Source of the DNA: Candidatus Poribacteria bacterium
GTDB lineage: Bacteria > Poribacteria > WGA-4E > WGA-3G
Length of the DNA: 64,000 nt
Direction: 5' to 3'
NCBI GenBank assembly: GCA_022827225.1
Contig: JAJDTJ010000067.1
Coordinates: 1-64,000 of the forward strand
Positions 16,031 through 24,204 of the stretch are shown one piece after another. Within the stretch, counting starts at the first letter, position 1. Each line of letters opens with the position of its first letter. The position numbers and the translations under genes were made by a program. The notes below the pieces were generated by a model that did no database searches, was not told the DNA's origin, and saw only the letters and a program-made list of their open reading frames with translations.

Positions 16031-17926
16031 CTATTGATTAGGAACTGGAATCTGGTTCATATCCCAGAGAATAACCGTACCATTATTACCGCTAGCAAGC
16101 ATTTTGCCATCCGGACTGAACGCTATTGCTCGAATCCAGCCCGGATAACCGGTGAAAGTGCCTCTATACTCACCAGTGGTGGTGTCCCACAACTCGATGG
16201 TCTTCCAACTCGCGCTGGCAACTATTTGTCCATCCGGACTGAAGGCGATGCCATAGATAGCACCCCTTGCCTTTTCGATATTATGTAGCAAGCTCCCCGT
16301 GCGGACATCCCACAAACAGAGGTTGCTGCCTTCACCCGCACTTGCGAGCATCGTGCCATCTGGAGAAAATACGATGGCAGCAATTCTATCTGTATGTTCC
16401 GTAAGGGTTGCTTTGATTTTACCCGTGGGCATATCCCACAACCGAATTTCCGCTTCGTCAGTTGCCACAGCAAGCGTCCTGCCATCAGGGTTAAGTGTGA
16501 TGGCTCTGACTCCGATAGATGAATTGGCATCTGTTATATTTCCAGTAATCATTTGCAGGAGATGTCCAGTATCAACGTACCACAAACCGATGGTATTGTC
16601 CCAACTCCCACTCACGAGGGATTTGCCATCGGGTAAATAGGCGATAGAATGCACCCCTTCCGTGTGAGCGGGAACAGTTTTGAGAAGTGCTTCCGTGCTA
16701 ATATTCCAAAAACGGATTTTGCCATCCCAACTCCCACTCGCGATGGATTCACCATCCGGTGAATAGGTCACTGAAAGCACCCAATCCGTATGACCCCTGA
16801 GAGTTTTCACCATTTGTCCACTCTGGACATCCCGTAGCACAATTGTATGGTCGGCTCCTCTACCAATTGCAAGCGTTTCACCATCCGGTGAAAAAGCCAA
16901 TGATGACCTCGCTCCAAAGCTATGTGAAGTAAAGGTTTTCAGAAGTTCCCCAGTGTGAGCATCCCAAAAGCGCAGCGTCCCGTCGTATCCGTTACTGACA
17001 AGCGTCTCTTCATCCGGTGAATACATTACTTGTGTATGCCCCTTAAGTATCCTTATTGTCTCACCGGTGCCGGTATCCCACATACGAATCGTTTTATCCG
17101 CACCTCCACTCACAAGTGTCGCGCCATCTCGTGAATAGATTATAGAGCTGACACGATCTGTATGTCCAACAAAGGTCTTCAGGAGCTTTCCGGTCTCGAC
17201 ATCCCAAATGCGAATCGCATGGTCCTTCCAACCGACACTCGCAAGCGTCCGACTATCCGGAGCATACGTGATACGTGAGACTCTATCGGTGTGTCCTGTA
17301 ATGGCTTTTAGGAGTTCTTCAGTCTCGACATCCCAAATAAGGATTGTCCAGTCCTTCCAACTCGTGCACGCTAATGTCTTTCCATCGTTTGAATACGCCA
17401 CCAGACGGATCATATCCGTGTGTCCTACGAAGGTCTGTTTCAACTCACCGGTGCTAACATCCCAGAGTCGGATAGTCGTATCCCGACTCCCACCAGCGAG
17501 GATCTCCCCAGTCGGACTGAACGCCAGCGAATAGATCCTATCTTTGTGTCCCACAAGTAATTTATCTACTTTGTTCGCTTGGAGATCCCATAAGACGACC
17601 TCACGATCCGTTGCAGCGGCAAGGGTCTTTCCATCCGGACTCAGGACCATGAGATTCCATCTCAATTTTGTCCCCAAGTCCGTGAATAGATCCAGTTCCT
17701 CGCTTGTATGAACATCATATATCCAGAGACCGATTGCACTCCGAACAGCGATCCGATTGCCATCGGGAAGGTACGCGAAATCGCCGATACCGCCTTTCTC
17801 AAAGCGCGCAATAGCCCCCTCAGGCAGTCGCCACCGAGTGTAATCTTGAGTAGAACCGCTTGACAAAAAGAGAACTGTAGTTAATAAAAGAATAGATATA
17901 ACGCAAAAAAATCGACTTGTCCCCAT
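16031..17926 (-). CDS. Exported WD40 beta-propeller protein B
   Basis: A 631-residue paralogue of the protein at 10785-12698, with the same signal-peptide type (CVISILLLTTVLFLSSGSTQ), the same mature start (DYTRWRLPEGAIARFEKG) and again fourteen LWD-type repeat ends, so two seven-bladed propellers are likely. Both end with a WDMNQ blade. It is the first gene of the WD40/permease/permease/WD40 set and lies 85 bp downstream of motif copy B. GGAG stands about 13 nt before the ATG. A sensor or scaffold role outside the cytoplasm with the ABC-2 permeases is inferred from gene order only. Confidence 0.88.
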   Translation of the reverse strand: MGTSRFFCVISILLLTTVLFLSSGSTQDYTRWRLPEGAIARFEKGGIGDFAYLPDGNRIAVRSAIGLWIYDVHTSEELDLFTDLGTKLRWNLMVLSPDGKTLAAATDREVVLWDLQANKVDKLLVGHKDRIYSLAFSPTGEILAGGSRDTTIRLWDVSTGELKQTFVGHTDMIRLVAYSNDGKTLACTSWKDWTILIWDVETEELLKAITGHTDRVSRITYAPDSRTLASVGWKDHAIRIWDVETGKLLKTFVGHTDRVSSIIYSRDGATLVSGGADKTIRMWDTGTGETIRILKGHTQVMYSPDEETLVSNGYDGTLRFWDAHTGELLKTFTSHSFGARSSLAFSPDGETLAIGRGADHTIVLRDVQSGQMVKTLRGHTDWVLSVTYSPDGESIASGSWDGKIRFWNISTEALLKTVPAHTEGVHSIAYLPDGKSLVSGSWDNTIGLWYVDTGHLLQMITGNITDANSSIGVRAITLNPDGRTLAVATDEAEIRLWDMPTGKIKATLTEHTDRIAAIVFSPDGTMLASAGEGSNLCLWDVRTGSLLHNIEKARGAIYGIAFSPDGQIVASASWKTIELWDTTTGEYRGTFTGYPGWIRAIAFSPDGKMLASGNNGTVILWDMNQIPVPNQ

Positions 17927-18010
17927 ATCAATAATTATCTCCGTGCTATGTTGTTTCAGGAACCAGAAATGAAAAATAAAAGTTTAAAGTGAGATGTGCA
18001 GTCTGATTGT

Positions 18011-18032
18011 TTTAACACACTTTTGGATGCAC
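18011..18032 (-). promoter_or_regulatory. Shared promoter-region motif, copy B
   Basis: The minus strand reads GTGCATCC, then AAAAGT, then GTGTTAAA, matching the copies at 10684 and 20200. It lies 85 bp upstream of the WD40-B start and downstream of the terminator of the preceding operon, so it marks the promoter region of the WD40/ABC-2 operon. Confidence 0.65.
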
Positions 18033-18058
18033 TTTCGGTAAGATTATAATTATTCTGC

Positions 18059-18094
18059 AAAAAATCAGGGACAGAGAAGTGTCTTCCCTGTCCC
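18059..18094 (-). terminator. Intrinsic terminator after the infA-rsgA-GNAT operon
   Basis: On the minus strand GGGACAGGGAAG and CTTCTCTGTCCC (plus-strand 18068-18094) form a 12-bp stem with one wobble pair and a 3-nt loop, followed shortly by six T residues. It lies about 30 bp beyond the GNAT stop codon. Confidence 0.75.
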
Positions 18095-18124
18095 TTTCAA
18101 TTCGATTCAGTTTTGGCAAGAAAA

Positions 18125-18955
18125 TCATTCTTCGGAATCAAAGAACAATCCGAGCGGTGCACTCAACTGTGGCGCAACATCCGCTTCGTCTACGACTTTA
18201 TCGCCTGCCCATTCGCTACGTTCAATCCCCATCGTGTAAGTCTGCCGCGTCATGTCAGTGTAACTGAGATATTGGAATCCTGCATTCTCAAAACAGGTGA
18301 GTGCGGGTCCATTGTCGGCGAACACTTCTAAGGTAACGTGCTCAGCATCGAGTACCTCAAACGCGTAACGGACAGTCTCAATGAGTACATCAGTGCCGTA
18401 ACCGCGAGCGCGATAGTCTGGTCGAATGATAACGAATCGGATCGTAACAGTGTCCGCGTCGCGCTTAAGCAGCATAAACCCAATGAGGAAACGGGTGGTT
18501 CGGATTTCAATAGCGAGTGGAAGCGTTTCCGCGTCGGCTGCCCAACGCTGCCAATCCTCCAGAAACGTTTCAAACGATACCCGTGCTGAATAAAGAAGGT
18601 TCCTGATGCCGGGACGGTTGATCCAGCCCCAAATTTGGCGAAGTTCGTTCTCAGCGGTCTGTCGGAGGCGGATGCCGCCGCTGTAGAGGCGTTCCAGTTG
18701 CCGCAATTCGCTGCGCAGTCCCTCCAAATATGCCGAGTGTGTCCCAACTTGTGCGCCAGCTATGCGAACCTTACGTTGGTTCGGACGATCCATGAATTTC
18801 GCCTGTTTCACTCTATTCTGGAAGTATCTGAGTTTCCGTTCACTCCGCTCAATAATGCGTAGCAAGTTGTTGATAGCAGCTTCCCACTTCTCAAGATCAG
18901 CGTTTGCGTCTTCTCGTGTTTCGCTCCGATCTTCTTTTATCTGAGTTTCGTTCAT
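18125..18955 (-). CDS. Coiled-coil plus GNAT acetyltransferase-like protein
   Basis: A 276-residue protein. The N-terminal 85 residues are highly charged and predicted to be helical (DLEKWEAAINNLLRIIERSE and on). The C-terminal part has the GNAT signature: FVIIRPDYRARGYGTDVLIE is the acetyl-CoA binding loop, followed by HVTLEVFADNGPALTCFENAG. It would acetylate an unknown substrate. ATG 18955 is set by GGAGGGGAG just upstream. That start lies inside the end of rsgA, giving a 59-bp overlap, so the two are probably translationally coupled. The fusion of a coiled coil to GNAT is unusual, and its link to ribosome assembly genes is only positional. Confidence 0.75.
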   Translation of the reverse strand: MNETQIKEDRSETREDANADLEKWEAAINNLLRIIERSERKLRYFQNRVKQAKFMDRPNQRKVRIAGAQVGTHSAYLEGLRSELRQLERLYSGGIRLRQTAENELRQIWGWINRPGIRNLLYSARVSFETFLEDWQRWAADAETLPLAIEIRTTRFLIGFMLLKRDADTVTIRFVIIRPDYRARGYGTDVLIETVRYAFEVLDAEHVTLEVFADNGPALTCFENAGFQYLSYTDMTRQTYTMGIERSEWAGDKVVDEADVAPQLSAPLGLFFDSEE

Positions 18956-19886
18956 ATCTCCCCTCCTTGAATCCAGAAATCCGGAGATAACTCTCATACC
19001 GGAGTGGATTGATATTACCGACTTCAACTGCCGTTTTGACAGCACATGCCGGTTCGTGCTGGTGTGTACATGCCGCAAATTTACACTCTGGAATATATGG
19101 GCGCATCTCAGGAAAATGGATATCCAATCCCTGTTCGTCATCGACTTCAAGCAACCCAAGGGTTCGGATGCCGGGCGTATCTGCCACAAATCCACCAAAC
19201 GCAAGCGGTAGCAGCATCACCTCTGTTGTTGTATGCCGCCCTTTGTGGATACGTTCATCTACTTCACCGACGCGTAATCGGAGCCCGGGTTGTAACGCAT
19301 TAAGAAGAGAGGACTTCCCGACCCCTGATGAACCGACAATCGCAGAAATCTTGTCCCCCATTGTCTCTCTTAACTCATCAACACCGAGTCCAGTTACGAT
19401 ACTTGTATAAACTACCTTATACCCTAATTCTTCATATAATTTAAGTTCGCGCTGGACATTCTCCAATTTTGCCAAGTCCATTTTGTTGATACAGATAACC
19501 GGTTCTACATCAGAAGCCTCGGCAGTGACGAGGAATCTATCAAGCATCCGCAGTTTCAGGGTCGGGTGCCGGGCAGCAAAGATAATGAGCAGCATCTCCA
19601 AGTTCGCAACGATAACCTGTCGCCAACCGTCCATTCGGATACGTCCAAATTGCGTCTCGCGTGGGAGACGTTCCTCAATGTACCCGTTATCCTCGGTCAG
19701 TACCGGTATCGAAATACCGACTCGATCGCCGACCGCAATGAAATCAACATAAGGCATCTCTTTCGTTTCATCGAGACGCCGCTTCTCTTCTTCTATGAGG
19801 TGGTGCCGGACCGTACAGGTATAGCAACGGTCGCCAACCTGTACTTCGTAGGCACCCCCTCTCGCTTTTATGACAATACCTTCCAT
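18897..19886 (-). CDS. rsgA: Ribosome small-subunit biogenesis GTPase RsgA
   Basis: A protein of about 329 residues with circularly permuted GTPase order: OB-fold first, then the G4 motif NKMD (CINKMDLAKL), later the P-loop GSSGVGKSS and DTPG (VADTPGIRTLG). Finally there is a zinc-binding CX…C-x-H-x-x-x-x-x-C region (ECKFAACTHQHEPACAV). RsgA checks late 30S assembly. ATG 19886 has AGGTG 9 nt upstream; a GTG at 19898 directly follows the infA stop and is an alternative. The tail is Arg/Lys-rich. It follows infA, whose product also binds the 30S A-site region, so the pairing is functionally sensible. Confidence 0.92.
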   Translation of the reverse strand: MEGIVIKARGGAYEVQVGDRCYTCTVRHHLIEEEKRRLDETKEMPYVDFIAVGDRVGISIPVLTEDNGYIEERLPRETQFGRIRMDGWRQVIVANLEMLLIIFAARHPTLKLRMLDRFLVTAEASDVEPVICINKMDLAKLENVQRELKLYEELGYKVVYTSIVTGLGVDELRETMGDKISAIVGSSGVGKSSLLNALQPGLRLRVGEVDERIHKGRHTTTEVMLLPLAFGGFVADTPGIRTLGLLEVDDEQGLDIHFPEMRPYIPECKFAACTHQHEPACAVKTAVEVGNINPLRYESYLRISGFKEGRYERNSDKRRSERNTRRRKR

Positions 19887-19898
19887 TGTTAAATTCAC

Positions 19899-20165
19899 CT
19901 ATGCCCCCGGATTCCGCCAGATAATACGTCCGCGCGTTAGGTCATACGGAGAAAGTTCAACAGTAACATGATCACCGGGAAGCACCCAGATTTTGTGCCG
20001 CATCAGTTTGCCAGCAAGGTATGCTACGACTTTGTGGTCGTTCTCTTCTAATTTAACGTGAAATAAGTTACCCGGCAAGGATTCCATGACGACCCCCAAG
20101 ACGCGGATAGCAGTGTCTTTATTAAGAGATTCATGAGTTTCTGGGGATGTTTTTTCTTTTTTCAT
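19899..20165 (-). CDS. infA: Translation initiation factor IF-1
   Basis: An OB-fold protein of 88 residues whose last 70 match IF-1: [52 protein letters not shown]. The first 18 or so residues ([18 protein letters not shown]) form a polar extension longer than in typical IF-1, which is about 72 residues. AAAGGAG lies upstream of ATG 20165; an earlier in-frame start at 20207 lacks support. In many bacteria infA sits between secY and rpmJ in the ribosomal cluster, but there it is absent and this is the only copy in the window. It forms an operon with rsgA. Confidence 0.9.
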   Translation of the reverse strand: MKKEKTSPETHESLNKDTAIRVLGVVMESLPGNLFHVKLEENDHKVVAYLAGKLMRHKIWVLPGDHVTVELSPYDLTRGRIIWRNPGA

Positions 20166-20199
20166 TTGAGTTTCTCCTTTTTCGTTTAACGTTATCTGT

Positions 20200-20221
20200 T
20201 TTAACACTATTTTGGATGCAC
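20200..20221 (-). promoter_or_regulatory. Shared promoter-region motif, copy C
   Basis: The minus strand reads GTGCATCC, then AAAATA, then GTGTTAAA, 35 bp upstream of the infA ATG. It is the third copy of the motif found at 10684 and 18011. Confidence 0.65.
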
Positions 20222-20248
20222 TTAATTAACGTTTTGTTCGGAAAAAAG

Positions 20249-20277
20249 TTGACAGGATGTCTCGAAAGTTGTAAAAT
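20249..20277 (+). promoter_or_regulatory. Promoter of the PhyH-like gene
   Basis: TTGACA (20249-20254) and TAAAAT (20272-20277) are 17 bp apart, 56 nt before ATG 20333. It is divergent from the infA promoter region, so the two units share a 170-bp control region. Confidence 0.7.
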
Positions 20278-20332
20278 ACATCTGTGGAAGTATCTATTTC
20301 CGCTTTTTCTATAAATGGAGGAGAAAAGAACA

Positions 20333-21136
20333 ATGAGCCAAGCCTTATCCCTCATTGCTTATCCTGATCTCGAAAACCGAGTCAAGGCGATGGAAGAAGA
20401 TGGGTATGCCTATCTTCCGAAGGTTATTGACACGGAAGAACTTGCTGAGCTGCGTGCAGCGATGGATCGACTAACAGCACGCCCTGAGAGTTTTGACCGA
20501 CACAGCGTCCCGGAAAACGGGAGCGGTTTTCTTAACAAACATATCAATAACGCCTTCAACCGAGACCCGGTCTTCCTGCGATACTTAGATAAATCACCGG
20601 TCATAGAATTGGCGGAGGCGGTTCACGGTGCCGATTGCCACGTCATCGGCATGACGGCTTGGATAACAGGGCCAGGGCGTCCTGACCAAGGGCTCCACAC
20701 AGATTGGCTACCGATCTCGCTGCCAGCAGATATTTTACAGGACCCGCGGGTTAAAGTACCAATTTTTATTACTACCGCGCACTATTATCTTGACGACCTC
20801 TACGAAGACCTCGGGCCAACGAAGTTCGTTCCCGGTAGCCATCTGTCCGGACGACGACCCGATGGTGAAACGGAATGGAAAGGTGCTAAGGAACAGAGTA
20901 TCCTCTGTAATGCCGGGGATGTTGTGCTTTTCCGCAGTGAGGTTTGGCATCGCGGCACAGCAAACCGTAGCAATCAGACGCGCTACCTATTACAGGTGCA
21001 TTACGCGAACCGTATGATAACCCAGAAATTCCCGCCTTACCTGAACCGGTTTCAGTTTGACACAGCTATCCTGGAGCAGGCGACAGAACGTCAACAACGC
21101 CTGATGGGGAACCATCGTCCGGGCGCCTACGATTGA
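20333..21136 (+). CDS. Phytanoyl-CoA dioxygenase (PhyH) family protein
   Basis: A 267-residue Fe(II)/2-oxoglutarate-dependent oxygenase. The iron ligands are visible as H-x-D in GLHTDWLPI and a distal His in EVWHRGTANRS, and an Arg nearby would hold 2-oxoglutarate. The N-terminal region (YPDLENRVKAMEEDGYAYLPKVID) has the typical PhyH opening. GGAGGAGAA precedes ATG 20333; the frame itself opens at 20315, but that ATG overlaps the RBS. The substrate is unknown: the family hydroxylates diverse small molecules. The next gene (DMT transporter) lies about 50 bp downstream and may be co-transcribed. Confidence 0.85.
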   Translation: MSQALSLIAYPDLENRVKAMEEDGYAYLPKVIDTEELAELRAAMDRLTARPESFDRHSVPENGSGFLNKHINNAFNRDPVFLRYLDKSPVIELAEAVHGADCHVIGMTAWITGPGRPDQGLHTDWLPISLPADILQDPRVKVPIFITTAHYYLDDLYEDLGPTKFVPGSHLSGRRPDGETEWKGAKEQSILCNAGDVVLFRSEVWHRGTANRSNQTRYLLQVHYANRMITQKFPPYLNRFQFDTAILEQATERQQRLMGNHRPGAYD

Positions 21137-21185
21137 TAGTACGATCCACTAAAGAACGCTAACTTAATGAGGATGACCGTTCCCT

Positions 21186-22106
21186 TTGCATAGAAACGAG
21201 ACACCTGAAAAAGCACCAAGACCAAATGTTATCAGCGAGGAGCCACACGGGAAGATTATTGCCCTTAGTCTCCTCCTCGCTTTTCTCTGGGGCGGAAATT
21301 CACCCGCAATAAAAGTCGGTTTACAAGATTTCCCACCGATGGCGTTGGCGTTTTTCCGCTTTGTCATAGGTCTTGTTATTGTCTGTGTTTGGTCATTTTA
21401 CCGTCATGTCTCACTCGGTTTGCGCCGTGGTGAATTTGCAAGATTGCTGCTCCTTACAGCGATTTTCATAATCCAAATTATCTGTTTGAACACCGGTACC
21501 AAATTCACAACAGCATCACGCTCAACCATTTTTGTTAACGTCTATCCGTTTTTCACCGCGCTCTTCGCGCATTTCTGGATTCCCGGTGAACGACTCTCTG
21601 TTGCCAAGACATTGGGGATCATTGTCGCTTTCAGTGGTGTCTTCATAACCGTCGCCCCGAATCTCGGAGAAGGCGAAACGAGTCTTCTTGGCGATATACT
21701 TGTCCTCATCAGCGGATGTTTCTTGGGATTACGCGTTGTCGTGACAAAACTCCTCGTTCAAGCAATACACCCGTATCGGCTTCTCGTCTGGTATTTAAGT
21801 TTGAGTCTCCCGTGTTATGCCGCAATGAATTTGATATGGGAACGCGGGGAACCGATGCAGTTGACACTGGCAAGTACTGCCGCACTCCTTTATCAAGGTG
21901 GTGTTATCGCTGGTTACTGTTTCTTAGCATGGACAGCGATCCTTGAGAGATATAGTGCCAGTAAATTGGTCGTGCTTTTCTTTGCAACCCCGCTTTCGGG
22001 TGTTTTTTTTAGTTATCTGGTCTTAGGCGACGAATTGACGTTCCATCTGCTCGTCGGTGCAGTTCTCGTGGCAGCTGGGATTTATCTCGTAAACATGCGG
22101 CGTTAA
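21186..22106 (+). CDS. DMT superfamily transporter (EamA domains)
   Basis: A protein of about 306 residues with ten predicted membrane segments in two EamA repeats. The first repeat begins ALSLLLAFLWGGNSPAIKVGL, and the second repeat begins GDILVLISGCFLGLRVVVTKLL. These carriers export metabolites or amino acids. The start is uncertain: the frame opens with TTG 21186 and no ATG or clear RBS is seen before the first helix. Expression from the promoter at 20249 together with the PhyH-like gene is plausible. The last codons GTAAACATGCGGCGTTAA are repeated directly after the stop (22106-22132), a small tandem duplication. Confidence 0.82.
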   Translation: MHRNETPEKAPRPNVISEEPHGKIIALSLLLAFLWGGNSPAIKVGLQDFPPMALAFFRFVIGLVIVCVWSFYRHVSLGLRRGEFARLLLLTAIFIIQIICLNTGTKFTTASRSTIFVNVYPFFTALFAHFWIPGERLSVAKTLGIIVAFSGVFITVAPNLGEGETSLLGDILVLISGCFLGLRVVVTKLLVQAIHPYRLLVWYLSLSLPCYAAMNLIWERGEPMQLTLASTAALLYQGGVIAGYCFLAWTAILERYSASKLVVLFFATPLSGVFFSYLVLGDELTFHLLVGAVLVAAGIYLVNMRR

Positions 22107-22141
22107 AAATTTGGTAAACATGCGGCGTTAAAAAGAAAAAT

Positions 22142-22459
22142 TTACCCTCTTCGCTTCTCCTGTTCCTCAATGATGGCACTACTAAAAAGATTGTCCTCTG
22201 GATTTATGCCCTCCTCCAGCGAAAGCTGCTGAAGTTCCTCAGCCGTGAGGGTTTTAGCTTCGGGATCACGTTTCCTGCGTAGCGAACGCCGCCTTTTATT
22301 CTTTGCTTGGACTCTTGCAGACCGCGCAGCTAAACGTTCCTCAGGTGTAAGAGACTTCATAAAGGGCCCTTGAAGTTTGACCAACTCCTTTTTCACCTCT
22401 GCCAAGTCCCATTCAAGTTGCTCTATTTTTATCAGCAGTTTTGTGATTGGCGGTCCCAT
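22142..22459 (-). CDS. Hypothetical 105-aa protein, coiled coil with basic segment
   Basis: The N-terminus (ITKLLIKIEQLEWDLAEVKK) is an amphipathic helix likely to form a coiled coil. The middle is very basic (RSARVQAKNKRRRSLRRKRD), and the C-terminus is acidic. AAGGAGAAAA precedes the ATG. It is not recognised as any family. It lies upstream of no obvious partner, with the PIN gene 145 bp away on the same strand. Confidence 0.55.
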   Translation of the reverse strand: MGPPITKLLIKIEQLEWDLAEVKKELVKLQGPFMKSLTPEERLAARSARVQAKNKRRRSLRRKRDPEAKTLTAEELQQLSLEEGINPEDNLFSSAIIEEQEKRRG

Positions 22460-22604
22460 AAGTTTTCTCCTTTCTATTGTTGTTCATTTAGTGCCCTGAC
22501 AGGCCTGTTTCAGAGTTCTTCTTCCAGGTGCCGACGTTCAACATGCAGAAATCGGGCGGGGATACGGATTTTGTTGTGATTGTGTTTCATGCTGTCTTGA
22601 CATG

Positions 22605-23066
22605 TCAATTTATCTCTTGTAACCATGTGTGGGGGTTTTCAACGCGGACTCGGAGTTGTGCGTGGCAACGTTTCGCAAGTCTTAACATCCTGTCATCTGT
22701 CGTGAGAAGGACATCTGCCCCACCACTTTCAGCACACGCAATATGCAACGCATCGTAATGCTTAAAACCCAAATTTTCGAGTGCTTCAGCCCTTGTTTCT
22801 TCAGATGTCCCTATGGAAAGCGTGTAGTGGACATATTCCATAACTGATTTTACTCGAGAGCGTCGTTCTGAATCAGTGTCCGCGTTTACTTCATCCTCTA
22901 AAATCACACTGCTAAGCCAATCCCATCTCATTGTCAAAAAATAACCAAGAATTTGTGTTATCGCTTGAGTTTCACGCTGGACTCGGACTTGCGTCTGATG
23001 ATCAAAGAGACGATTTACACAACACGTATCAAGATAGACTCTCAAGTTTTTGGCATGAACTCGCAT
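22605..23066 (-). CDS. PIN-domain protein, probable VapC-like toxin RNase
   Basis: A 153-residue PIN-fold protein. The acidic active-site residues expected of Mg-dependent RNases are visible: D13 (VYLDTCC), E57/E59 (VILEDEV), D105 (KHYDALHIA) and D124/D125 (LLTTDDRML). The start follows the upstream antitoxin-like gene by only 8 bp. This is the standard antitoxin-then-toxin order of type II systems. The RNA target is unknown. Confidence 0.82.
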   Translation of the reverse strand: MRVHAKNLRVYLDTCCVNRLFDHQTQVRVQRETQAITQILGYFLTMRWDWLSSVILEDEVNADTDSERRSRVKSVMEYVHYTLSIGTSEETRAEALENLGFKHYDALHIACAESGGADVLLTTDDRMLRLAKRCHAQLRVRVENPHTWLQEIN

Positions 23067-23074
23067 TTGCCTGT

Positions 23075-23515
23075 CTAAGTACTCTCAGTTTCTGGTTCTA
23101 TTATTGTTTTCAGGGCACGTCCATTGATATTAGGCAATTTGAGTTTCTCAAGAGCGTAAGTGTATGCGTCGGCATCAAACAAATGAACGAATCGGACTAT
23201 TCCAACAGGACCGAGTTTCAGTGAGATCGCCTTGAGCCCAAACTCATAAATCTCAATGCCCGACATATCGTCTATACTTTTTGGATTCACGTTCTCTGTC
23301 CGTATTAGTGCCTGTTTCTCTTGAATTCGCTTGACGATAGTCTTGACATCCGTTGTATCATCGTTCATCCGCTTCTGACGTTCAACGGTGTAATCACCGG
23401 TGCACGGTTTACAATGCTGCAGAAACTGAATTAACCCAGCGTGGCCCAGTTTGTCTAAAAGGATATCAAGTGCTAATTCATACACCTCAGCGTCTGTCAT
23501 ATCTTGAACGTTCAT
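23075..23515 (-). CDS. Internally duplicated antitoxin-like protein, partner of the PIN protein
   Basis: A 146-residue protein with two copies of one short module: DMTDAEVYELALDILLDKLG (residues 5-24, then HAGLIQFLQ) and DMSGIEIYEFGLKAISLKLG (then PVGIVRFVH). The first copy is followed by GDYTVERQKRMNDD, a tail found with such modules in small proteins encoded next to PIN toxins in cyanobacteria and other phyla, as I recall them. Normally one module makes up the whole protein, so this looks like a duplicated or fused antitoxin. It lies 8 bp upstream of the PIN gene. Confidence 0.65.
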   Translation of the reverse strand: MNVQDMTDAEVYELALDILLDKLGHAGLIQFLQHCKPCTGDYTVERQKRMNDDTTDVKTIVKRIQEKQALIRTENVNPKSIDDMSGIEIYEFGLKAISLKLGPVGIVRFVHLFDADAYTYALEKLKLPNINGRALKTIIEPETEST

Positions 23516-23565
23516 TTGCCCTTACCTCCTACAATGATAGCCGTAAATACCACGAAAAATAGAAC

Positions 23566-24195
23566 CTATTTACTTTTAGACGCGGGTTCCATCGCTGGAT
23601 AAATCTCTATATCGGAACGCCTGATGAGTACACCGGTATAAAAGGTGAGCCAATTCCCGCAGAGCTCAATGGACATAAACGCGTCATCACCACTGGCGTA
23701 TTCGTGTAACTCAACATCAAATTTCTCTTCACCCTCGGCATCCGTAACAGTTACAGTTGCCGGAACAACATCCTGTCGCGTGTACTCAACAGCAATGTCC
23801 TCGTTTTCGTTCTCCGGATCCGGAAAATAGAGCGTTATATGATCCGGCAGTGGATCGCCGAGTTCGCACTCGTCATCGACGATCCATCGAGAAACCTCAT
23901 ATTCCTCTTTTGTTCCGGCGATATGGTCAACACCGAGCACCACCTCTTCTTCCACGTCTCGGAGGTGATACATATAGCGGCGAAGGCTGTCACCCTCATA
24001 CTTCTTCCGCTTGACAAGTTTGAAGACATGCGAAGTATCTCCGGTCTCCTCATAAGTGATGATGTCGGAGAGTTCGATCATGCTGTCTATCGGAATATCA
24101 ACCAATTCGTGCCGTACCGGCTTCTTAGGGTCGGCATCCTTGCGCCTACCGAACAGGGATCTTCCCTCTTTTTTGCCTCTACCAAATAGTGCCAT
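23566..24195 (-). CDS. Hypothetical acidic protein, possibly DUF4178-like
   Basis: A 209-residue soluble protein. The N-terminus is basic (MALFGRGKKEGRSLFGRRKD) and the rest strongly acidic and beta-rich. The region IIELSDIITYEETGDTSHVF with following beta strands is reminiscent of DUF4178 domains, but I cannot confirm it. The gene lies 9 bp downstream of the next, secreted or membrane protein gene and is probably co-expressed with it. The function is unknown. Confidence 0.6.
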   Translation of the reverse strand: MALFGRGKKEGRSLFGRRKDADPKKPVRHELVDIPIDSMIELSDIITYEETGDTSHVFKLVKRKKYEGDSLRRYMYHLRDVEEEVVLGVDHIAGTKEEYEVSRWIVDDECELGDPLPDHITLYFPDPENENEDIAVEYTRQDVVPATVTVTDAEGEEKFDVELHEYASGDDAFMSIELCGNWLTFYTGVLIRRSDIEIYPAMEPASKSK

Positions 24196-24204
24196 ATTAC
24201 CACC

